DNA of 64,000 bases from positions 124,001 to 188,000 of the forward strand of contig NZ_SLXI01000003.1 in NCBI RefSeq assembly GCF_004345785.1, written 5' to 3'. Below are positions 56,929-64,000 of the stretch, one piece after another. Origin of the DNA: Bisgaardia hudsonensis. GTDB taxonomy: Bacteria; Pseudomonadota; Gammaproteobacteria; Enterobacterales; Pasteurellaceae. Under the pieces are notes generated by a model. It worked only from the letters and a program-made list of their open reading frames with translations. It did not search any database and was not told the DNA's origin. Position 1 is the stretch's first letter; each line of letters begins with the position of its first letter. A program made the translations under genes and the position numbers.

Positions 56929-57693
56929 TTATCCAAACCAACCTTGATCATAAATCATTTTAATCGTCATCATAAAAGACATCATCACAACCATTGGACG
57001 TATCAATGTTTGCCCTTTGCTCAATACCACTTTTGCCCCCAAACTTGCCCCTAATATTTGCCCTAACATCATTGCAACTCCAACAGACCAAATAATTTGA
57101 CCTCCGATGATAAAAAAAATCAGTGAAGCAATATTAGAAGTAAAATTTAGAATTTTTGCGTGAGCCGTCGCTTTTATAAGGTTAAATCCAAGCAAAGTAA
57201 TCAATACTACACTAAGAATAGAGCCCGTTCCTGGTCCAAAAAAACCATCATAAAACCCGATAGGGAAACTAGCAACAAAAGCAAAAACACCATAAGACAC
57301 TCTTTTATTACGATCAATATTTCCCAGTTTAGGTGTTAATAAAAAATACATACCAATAATGAAAACCAAAAAAGGAAGTACTTTTCTAATAAAATTAACA
57401 TCAATGATCTGTATTAAAATTGTACCTAATCCAGCGCCAATAAACGTCATTAGTATCAATAACCAAATTTCTTTTACGTTAATGACCTTCTGACGTAAAA
57501 AATACAAGCTAGCAGAAAATGAGCCTCCACAAGCTTGTAATTTATTTGTACCTAAAGCAAGTGCAGGCGGTAAACCAACCATTAATAATGCTGGAATAGT
57601 GATTAATCCTCCACCACCTGCAATAGCATCAATAAATCCAGCAACAAAGGCTACAATAAATAAAAAAATAAAAATTTGGTAAGTGAGTTCCAT
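56929..57693 (-). CDS. TSUP family permease (TauE/SafE type)
   Basis: Inner-membrane protein of 254 residues with about eight membrane segments in two repeats. The N-terminal AGFIDAIAGGGGLITIPALL and the second-half GFYDGFFGPGTGSI are the two copies of the family motif. TSUP proteins export or import sulfur-containing anions or organic acids; the substrate here is unknown. It begins 3 bases after the mepA stop, so the genes are co-transcribed. Confidence 0.9.
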   Translation of the reverse strand: MELTYQIFIFLFIVAFVAGFIDAIAGGGGLITIPALLMVGLPPALALGTNKLQACGGSFSASLYFLRQKVINVKEIWLLILMTFIGAGLGTILIQIIDVNFIRKVLPFLVFIIGMYFLLTPKLGNIDRNKRVSYGVFAFVASFPIGFYDGFFGPGTGSILSVVLITLLGFNLIKATAHAKILNFTSNIASLIFFIIGGQIIWSVGVAMMLGQILGASLGAKVVLSKGQTLIRPMVVMMSFMMTIKMIYDQGWFG

Positions 57694-57696
57694 AAA

Positions 57697-58557
57697 CTAA
57701 TCAAGCCATTCACTTCTATTTGGTGCAGATAAAACTTGCTGACATAATATCGGCGCTTCTGGGATTACTTTTTTCTTAGGCTTTGTTGATGATGGCTTTG
57801 CTGGTTCAAACCATGAATAAAGCTCTCGACCACAGCCTTCTCCAACAGGAATTGGTGATTGATTCTGACAATAGCTCGCACCTTTAGGACAAGTTAAACG
57901 CACATGAAAATGTGAATCATGTCCAAACCAAGGACGAAGTTTTCTTAACCAACTTCGATCACCTCTTACTGTTTCACATAATTTTACTTTGATAGCGGGA
58001 TTAACAAAAATTCTTGCCACTCGATAATCTTGAGCAGCTAAATGTAATAAGGTTTCATGATCTCTTGTCCAAAGACTATCAATTACTTTACGGGCTTTTC
58101 GATCAACGACTAATAATCCCATACCAGCAGGATCTTGTGCATCTCTAGTAGATAATCGTCCCATTCTTAACCAAATATCCGCATCTAACCCCATTTGATG
58201 ACTCGCATGACCAGTTAAAAAACGCCCACCACCAGGCATTGCAATATCACCAACTAACATATCTGGCATTGCTCTTGATTTAATTTTTTTACCCAAATCT
58301 TGCAAGTAACTAATCATTTCAGGATGTCCATAATAACGATTTTTACTGGTTCGAATAACTTGATACCCATCACCATTAAAAGGTAGCGCTTTTGCTCCAA
58401 TAATACAGCCATTACTATATGTACCAATAGGTGTCGGTTCACCAGAAATCGGACGCTTTATTTTTTGCCACTCCTGTGGAGAAGCATTCACAGACAAAGA
58501 TATAAAAAGGCTAAAAAAATACACCGCACTTATTATAATTCGCAAACTTTTTTTCAT
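57697..58557 (-). CDS. mepA: Penicillin-insensitive murein endopeptidase MepA
   Basis: Periplasmic zinc metallopeptidase of the LAS family that cuts D-Ala-mDAP and mDAP-mDAP cross-links. With the start at 58557 (MKKSLRIIISAVYFFS) it has 286 residues and a proper signal peptide ending near VNA; the in-frame start at 58587 adds ten charged residues and is rejected. Zinc ligands are in GHASHQMGLDADIW and GHDSHFHVRL. It is 34 bases downstream of aroC. An uptake signal lies in the signal-peptide region at 58523-58531. Confidence 0.95.
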   Translation of the reverse strand: MKKSLRIIISAVYFFSLFISLSVNASPQEWQKIKRPISGEPTPIGTYSNGCIIGAKALPFNGDGYQVIRTSKNRYYGHPEMISYLQDLGKKIKSRAMPDMLVGDIAMPGGGRFLTGHASHQMGLDADIWLRMGRLSTRDAQDPAGMGLLVVDRKARKVIDSLWTRDHETLLHLAAQDYRVARIFVNPAIKVKLCETVRGDRSWLRKLRPWFGHDSHFHVRLTCPKGASYCQNQSPIPVGEGCGRELYSWFEPAKPSSTKPKKKVIPEAPILCQQVLSAPNRSEWLD

Positions 58558-58591
58558 TCTATATTTTTCCACCTTTTGGTAAAACAATGTA

Positions 58592-59674
58592 TTACTTACA
58601 TTGCGCTTTAAAACGTAACAAATGATCTAACAATACAATAGCAACCATTGCCTCTGCTATTGGTACTGCTCGAATACCAACACAAGGATCATGACGTCCT
58701 TTTGTTACAACTTCAACTTGTTCGTTGTCTAAATTAACAGTTTTACCTGTGACTAAAATACTAGAAGTCGGCTTTAAAGCGATAGTTGCAATAATAGGTT
58801 GCCCTGAACTAATACCACCTAAAATCCCCCCAGCATGATTAGAACAAAAACCATTTGGTGTCATTTCATCACGATGTTCGCTTCCTTTTTGTGTAACAAC
58901 ATCAAAACCATCTCCGATTTCAACTGCTTTTACAGCATTAATTCCCATTAAGGCATGAGCAATATCAGCATCTAATCGATCAAATACTGGTTCACCTAGC
59001 CCCACTGGGACATTCTCTGCAATAACCGTTAGTCTAGCGCCAATTGAATTCCCTTCTTTCTTCAATTCTCTAATTAAAGTATCAAATTTTTCTACCGCAC
59101 TTTTATCTGGACAAAAGAAAGGATTACTATTTACTTGTTGCCAATCTATTTTATCAATATTAGCTACTGTCTTAGAATCTATTTTTATATCGCCAATTTG
59201 TGATAAATAACCACGTACATTTATCCCAAAATATGTCCACAAATATTTTTTAGCAATTGCACCAGCTGCAACACGCATTGCTGTCTCACGAGCGGAGGAA
59301 CGCCCACCACCACGATAATCACGAATACCATATTTATTTTGATAGGTAAAATCTGCATGACCTGGTCTAAAGCGATCTTTTATATTACCGTAATCTTGGG
59401 AACGCTGATCGGCATTATTAATGATCATACCGATACTTGTACCTGTTGTTTTACCCTCAAATACACCAGACAAGATTTGTACTTTATCCTCTTCTCGTCT
59501 TGGCGTAGTATAACGAGAAGTACCTGGCTTACGGCGATCTAAATCAGGTTGAATATCCTCTTCAGATAACGCCATTCCTGGAGGAACGCCATCAACAATA
59601 CACCCCAAAGCAACACCATGCGACTCACCAAATGTCGTAACCCTAAATAATTGACCTATCGAATTTCCAGCCAT
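58592..59674 (-). CDS. aroC: Chorismate synthase
   Basis: Last enzyme of the shikimate pathway, making chorismate from EPSP with reduced FMN. With the start at 59674 ([20 protein letters not shown]) it has 360 residues (E. coli 361). Conserved histidines are in GESHG and HAGG, and [17 protein letters not shown] is the family signature. Chorismate is the precursor of menaquinone; menE lies upstream in the same run. An uptake signal lies at 59094-59102. Confidence 0.97.
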   Translation of the reverse strand: MAGNSIGQLFRVTTFGESHGVALGCIVDGVPPGMALSEEDIQPDLDRRKPGTSRYTTPRREEDKVQILSGVFEGKTTGTSIGMIINNADQRSQDYGNIKDRFRPGHADFTYQNKYGIRDYRGGGRSSARETAMRVAAGAIAKKYLWTYFGINVRGYLSQIGDIKIDSKTVANIDKIDWQQVNSNPFFCPDKSAVEKFDTLIRELKKEGNSIGARLTVIAENVPVGLGEPVFDRLDADIAHALMGINAVKAVEIGDGFDVVTQKGSEHRDEMTPNGFCSNHAGGILGGISSGQPIIATIALKPTSSILVTGKTVNLDNEQVEVVTKGRHDPCVGIRAVPIAEAMVAIVLLDHLLRFKAQCK

Positions 59675-59691
59675 AATATTTTTCAATCCTA

Positions 59692-62600
59692 TTAATTTAA
59701 TTTTTCTGTTAACACTTTGACTTCTTCATTTGTATTTAGATTTTTAATAAACACATCTAATTGATTAAAGGCAATCTCAATATTATTTTCTGCAAATAAT
59801 TCATCAATTCGGCGATTTAAAAAATCAATTGCTGGATGACGATTCTCTATCTTATCTACATAAAATCTTACTTCATGATCCAATGTACTCGCACCAAATG
59901 CTAGAAAATAGGTAACTGGTTCTGGATCTTTCAATGCTAATTGACATTCACTAACTGATTGTAATAAAAGTTTTTTAACTAGATTGAGATCCGAACCATA
60001 AGCAACCCCAATATTTACAATTACTCTTATAATTGAGTCCGTTAAAGCCCAGTTAGTAATACGTTCCGTTACAAAATTTTTATTAGGCACAATTACTTCT
60101 TTTTTATCAAAATCAACAATAGTTGTTGAACGAATTCGTATTCTAGAAACAGTTCCTGAAATATCACCAATAGTAACAATATCCCCAATTCGTATAGGTC
60201 GTTCAAACAAAATAATTAAACCCGATACAAAATTAGCGAAAATTTCTTGTAAACCAAATCCTAATCCGACAGAAAGTGCGGCAAATAACCACTGTAATTT
60301 AGACCAAGAAACACCTAATGTAGAGAATGCGATACCAGCCCCAATAGCAATAATAAAATAGATTGATAACGTGGTTATCGTATAAGGCGTCCCTTGAGAG
60401 AATTTAACTCTTGAAAAAATAAGAACTTCTAATAAACCAGTTATATTCTTACTTAAAATATAGGTTGCGATCAAGATAAAGATTGCTAGTAGTAAATTCC
60501 ATAAAGTAATTGTTTCAATCGTTGTACCAGACTCTGTAACAGTTGTTTGAGTCCATAAAGTGACACTCTCTAAATGATAAGCAACCGTAATTAAATCTGA
60601 CCATACCCAATAAAATAATGCGATTAAGGTAATAAACAAACTAATATCTACTAAATGTAAAACTTGTTCTCTCACCTTAGATACATCAAATGTTTCCTCT
60701 TTAATCGCAAATTCATCTGTTGTCTCTTTACTTTCAGCCAATTTTTTTAGTTTTTCACGCTTTTCTAATAATCTACGATGAGATAATCGTTTAGAAGATA
60801 CAACAAATCCTCGATACACTGTTTTTTCAAGAATAAGCCAAAACATAAAAATAAAATAAGATGAAATAAAATGAGACATTAAATTCAAAGTTGTATAATA
60901 ATACCCAAACCCAATTAAAATAATTAGGAATAAAGGTGCAACAAAGAAAGTCATTCTCACCAAAGGAAAAAGAAACCTTTTTGAATTAGACTCAGAAGAT
61001 AAATTATTTTGATATACACCAATTGCATAGTTCATTTTAGGCGCAATAATAAACAATGAAATAGCTAGAATAGAAATAGTTATAGCCTGCCCTATCACAT
61101 CATTGGTAATACCACCATCTAAATGAGTGAATATAGAGGCATTAATCCAAAGACCTGAAAGCCACACAGATTTTCCCATAATATTAGAGAACAATGTCAC
61201 ACTATTTTTGGGCATATTAAAATGCCTCATAGCTAATCCATTTGGTCTCAACATTGCAATCATAAATGCAAAAAATAGCCAATACCCAGTCATTTCTATC
61301 GACCATAGAACACTCTCATAAGAGTCAGATACAACGGAAGTAACTAATATCAATACTGATAGGAACCCTAATGTGGAGGGTAAACATAAAATTAAGGTTA
61401 GTAATATTGCTTCAGGAGTATAACTCTGGCGATCTTCTATCATTGAATTTAGTTTGCCATTAATATAGGCTAATCTTCCCTTTATTTTAGATTTCTTCCA
61501 TAAAATCAAGGCGATAACAAGTAGTAAAAAACAAACTAAGATACTATCAAAGATAATATTATCTTTCCAATTACCAAAACTTAGTTGTTCATAAATACTT
61601 TGTAATTGAGTATTTACTGCTGGTATAAATCTTATAAACCAATCTAGATCAAGAGGCGTATTACTTTTTACCCAAAAACTCTGTTGTTGTAACTTTTCTT
61701 GTAACGAATCACTAATTGAGGTGACTTGTTTTTGGTTTAATTCTATATTTATCGCTAAATTTAATTGCTTATTTAAATTGGTAATAACATCAGAAATTAA
61801 GGTATAACGCTTTTGGAGAATTTGAAATAATTGAGATTTCTCCTCCACTGTGAAAGTTACTGATTCTTTTTTTTCTAATTCTTTAATATAAAGATCACTA
61901 TCATAGAGATTATCTCTCAACTCTGTTAGATCAAAAATTTTCACTCGTAGTTCAGCAATTCTTTTTGATAACCCCTTAATCATCTCACTTTGCGGCAATG
62001 ACTGTTTTTGTTTAGTAATTACTCGAGATAAAACCAACGATCCCTGTAATGCGCTAATTTGATCATTTATATTACGTTCTGTCTGCTGTAAATTTTCTAA
62101 TACTGATTTAATCCGTAAATTATCTTTAGACAAATCATTTAAATGATTTGTTTCCTCAATTAATGTTTGACTAAATTGAATGTTACGTTTTTGTTGAGAA
62201 ACAACAATTGGGTTCATATTTTTACCTTCTTGTTGCGACATTTCAAATTCTTTAACTTGTTGTTTTGTTTCCTCTAAATTCTTCTGATTAATGATTGTTT
62301 GTAATTCATTCTGATCTTTTTGAAGATGTTGTTGTAAAAAGTTTTTTTCTTCCAACTGACTTTTATAAAGTAATGTTAATTCATTATTACCTTTTAATAA
62401 GGTTTGATTATATTTTTCTTTTAAATCGATTAATAATAATTCAGATTCTAATTTATTTTTTTCAATATCAGATAAATTAGACGTTGATAAAAGCTGATTA
62501 ATCTCCTGTATTCGAGATAGATTAGCCGTTAAATCTTTTTGTGTTTTTTCAGGTACTGCTCGTTGCTCAACTAAAGATGTATTAATCTCAGATAAACTAT

Positions 62601-63000
62601 CTTGAACTTGCTGTAAATTTTTCTGTGTTTTTGTTAGTTGTAAAGTTAATTGTTCAATAGAAAGCTGCTCCCATACTTTATGGTTATCTATTTCAAAATC
62701 TTTTTTTAATTTTTCTAAATTTTCTTTCACTAACAACAGAGAATTCGGTGCCTCTTTAACTTTTTGTTCTAGTTTTTTATTTGCATCTTTTTGCTGTTCT
62801 ACTTTCTCTAAAATTTCAACTGTTCTTTCTAGATCTTGTACTAACGTTTTATTGACATCGTCAGTTTGATCTAATGATTTTGCTTCGACTAATTGTTTCT
62901 GTGCAGATAATAAAGTCAATACTTCAGCCTGAGCGACAAAAGAAAATAGAAAGATGCCACAAATAATTATTAATTTATTTAAAATTTTATTTTTTTTCAT
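59692..63000 (-). CDS. mscK: Large MscS-family mechanosensitive channel (MscK-like)
   Basis: Inner-membrane channel protein of 1102 residues, similar in size to E. coli MscK/KefA (1120). A signal peptide (1-25) is followed by a long periplasmic coiled-coil domain to about residue 470, then about ten membrane segments, and a C-terminal MscS core at about 870-1090. The pore helix contains [20 protein letters not shown], and [18 protein letters not shown] starts the cytoplasmic beta domain. It protects against osmotic downshock. It overlaps menE by 4 bases (ATGA). YbdG-like or MscM alternatives are less likely given the long periplasmic domain, but MscK versus MscM is not certain. Confidence 0.85.
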   Translation of the reverse strand: MKKNKILNKLIIICGIFLFSFVAQAEVLTLLSAQKQLVEAKSLDQTDDVNKTLVQDLERTVEILEKVEQQKDANKKLEQKVKEAPNSLLLVKENLEKLKKDFEIDNHKVWEQLSIEQLTLQLTKTQKNLQQVQDSLSEINTSLVEQRAVPEKTQKDLTANLSRIQEINQLLSTSNLSDIEKNKLESELLLIDLKEKYNQTLLKGNNELTLLYKSQLEEKNFLQQHLQKDQNELQTIINQKNLEETKQQVKEFEMSQQEGKNMNPIVVSQQKRNIQFSQTLIEETNHLNDLSKDNLRIKSVLENLQQTERNINDQISALQGSLVLSRVITKQKQSLPQSEMIKGLSKRIAELRVKIFDLTELRDNLYDSDLYIKELEKKESVTFTVEEKSQLFQILQKRYTLISDVITNLNKQLNLAINIELNQKQVTSISDSLQEKLQQQSFWVKSNTPLDLDWFIRFIPAVNTQLQSIYEQLSFGNWKDNIIFDSILVCFLLLVIALILWKKSKIKGRLAYINGKLNSMIEDRQSYTPEAILLTLILCLPSTLGFLSVLILVTSVVSDSYESVLWSIEMTGYWLFFAFMIAMLRPNGLAMRHFNMPKNSVTLFSNIMGKSVWLSGLWINASIFTHLDGGITNDVIGQAITISILAISLFIIAPKMNYAIGVYQNNLSSESNSKRFLFPLVRMTFFVAPLFLIILIGFGYYYTTLNLMSHFISSYFIFMFWLILEKTVYRGFVVSSKRLSHRRLLEKREKLKKLAESKETTDEFAIKEETFDVSKVREQVLHLVDISLFITLIALFYWVWSDLITVAYHLESVTLWTQTTVTESGTTIETITLWNLLLAIFILIATYILSKNITGLLEVLIFSRVKFSQGTPYTITTLSIYFIIAIGAGIAFSTLGVSWSKLQWLFAALSVGLGFGLQEIFANFVSGLIILFERPIRIGDIVTIGDISGTVSRIRIRSTTIVDFDKKEVIVPNKNFVTERITNWALTDSIIRVIVNIGVAYGSDLNLVKKLLLQSVSECQLALKDPEPVTYFLAFGASTLDHEVRFYVDKIENRHPAIDFLNRRIDELFAENNIEIAFNQLDVFIKNLNTNEEVKVLTEKLN

Positions 63001-64000
63001 TTAACATTCCCAAGTAATAACGCTAATTCTTTTTGTAATAATACTCTTGAAATTTTTATTTGATTCGAATTCTGGTATTTCACTCTATCTAAATCAACAT
63101 ACTGTATTGGTCGTTTAAATTTTTCTAATTTATCCATTAACCAATATTGTAAATCATCAATACACTTTTGATTAAAACCATTTTTCAACTTTATCATAGC
63201 AACAGGACGATTCCCAAATTCTTTATCAGAAATAGGAAAAACAAATACTTGCTCAATATCAGGATATTTTAAAATTACTTGCTCAATTTCTTCAGGATAA
63301 ATATTTTCACCACCAGAAATGAACATATTATCCATTCTTCCTAAAATAACCAACTCACCATTTCGCCATATTCCTCTATCTTTGGTCGCCAACCAACCTT
63401 CTTTATTTAATAGAGAAACGACTTTTCCTGCCTTCCAATAACCTAATGCTAAACCAGCTCCTCGCAACCAAATCTCATTATTTACAAATTTAATTTGTCT
63501 TCCTATTAATAAATTACCAACACCACTTAAATGATCACTTTTTTTAGCGGAAATAGTTGAAGCCATTTCAGTCATACCATAGCCAGAATAGCTACAAACA
63601 CCTAAAGCTAATAATTTTGCTGTTAATTCAGTGGGAATATATGTCCCCCCTAACAAAATATGTTTTGTATTAAACTCAGTAATATTATGTTTTGTTATAT
63701 AATCTAACAAGCGCTGTAATTGTGTAGGAACTAAAGAACAATGTGTTACTTGTAGAATAGAGGAATAAAAATCATCTTTTGGAAGATGTAATTCTCCAGC
63801 AACACTTAACCAACGCCAAATAATTCCCTGACCAGAAACGTGATATAGCGGTAATGATAATAACCAACTATCATTAGAGGTAAAATTAACTAATTTACAT
63901 ACTCCCAAAGCATTATCAAGATGACATTGCATACTGTGTACAATCGCTTTTGGATTACCTGTTGTTCCTGAAGTTAAGGTCATTGTTGCAGGACGATCAG
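62997..64000 (-). CDS. menE: O-succinylbenzoate-CoA ligase (5' truncated)
   Basis: Acyl-CoA ligase of menaquinone synthesis that activates o-succinylbenzoate. The frame stays open to the window edge, so the N-terminal part is missing; 334 residues are visible. The AMP-binding P-loop MTLTSGTTGNPKAIVHS lies at the edge, followed by SYSGYGMTEMAST and GRMDNMFISGGENIYPEEIE. The short catalytic C-terminal domain is complete. It overlaps mscK by 4 bases. The assignment to MenE over other ligases rests on the compact size and the known neighbourhood. Confidence 0.88.
   Translation of the reverse strand, partial: DRPATMTLTSGTTGNPKAIVHSMQCHLDNALGVCKLVNFTSNDSWLLSLPLYHVSGQGIIWRWLSVAGELHLPKDDFYSSILQVTHCSLVPTQLQRLLDYITKHNITEFNTKHILLGGTYIPTELTAKLLALGVCSYSGYGMTEMASTISAKKSDHLSGVGNLLIGRQIKFVNNEIWLRGAGLALGYWKAGKVVSLLNKEGWLATKDRGIWRNGELVILGRMDNMFISGGENIYPEEIEQVILKYPDIEQVFVFPISDKEFGNRPVAMIKLKNGFNQKCIDDLQYWLMDKLEKFKRPIQYVDLDRVKYQNSNQIKISRVLLQKELALLLGNVK

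Overview
The window is AT-rich chromosomal DNA of a gammaproteobacterium of the family Pasteurellaceae. The evidence is 22 exact copies of the Haemophilus-type DNA uptake signal (AAGTGCGGT or its complement), a comABCDE competence operon with a CRP-S-like site, an oapA/oapB pair, a SecM with a very short arrest motif, and neighbourhoods that from memory match Haemophilus influenzae (mltA-tcdA-znuA, adk-ampG, proC-MFS-xerD, menE-mscK-aroC-mepA-TSUP-lpxM, purH..purD-glyA). The genus cannot be fixed from sequence alone. A chromosomal nadV suggests an organism that can grow on nicotinamide, i.e. is not strictly V-factor dependent. There is no prophage, insertion sequence, CRISPR array or rRNA operon, and no gene-free stretch longer than 300 bases.

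Layout. 1-5004 (+): carbohydrate ABC importer (ATPase cut by the window edge, lipoprotein binding protein, two permeases) plus a Gfo/Idh/MocA oxidoreductase; no uptake signals here. 5087-9100: mutT, secA and secM (-), with dciA divergent from overlapping promoters. 9292-17232 (-): nadV; then comABCDE-aroK-aroB-dam, the order of E. coli hofMNOPQ-aroKB-dam without damX. 17361-25075: mrcA, rlmJ, gor (+), purC (-), prfC (+). 25145-26683: a membrane-anchored pentapeptide-repeat protein, the most accessory-looking gene. 26738-34056: efp/epmB divergent pair, oapA-oapB, rdgC, proC-MFS-xerD. 34129-37572: znuA with a His-rich tandem array, tcdA, mltA and initiator tRNA. 37702-44669: adk, ampG, a purine permease, and the divergent mnmC/fabB pair. 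44790-50695 (-): purH, a phosphoethanolamine transferase, purD, glyA. 50825-53140: dsbD (-) and the zinc-independent ribosomal proteins L31B/L36B (+). 53277-64000 (-): one long co-directional run menE-mscK-aroC-mepA-TSUP-lpxM-apt-dnaX.

How the genes work together. Three PurR-type operators (purC, purine permease, purH) tie separate loci into one purine regulon. Zinc economy is represented by ZnuA and by spare zinc-free ribosomal proteins behind a Fur/Zur-type palindrome. Envelope biology is heavily represented (PBP1A, MltA, MepA, AmpG, LpxM, MscK, DsbD, SecA, OapA). The competence operon faces mrcA, and its CRP-S-like site covers the mrcA start codon. dnaX carries an A10 run where either frame change gives an immediate stop, fitting production of a short gamma subunit. 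I do not see a clearly new multi-gene system; the best leads are the regulatory sites and the repeat proteins listed in the findings.
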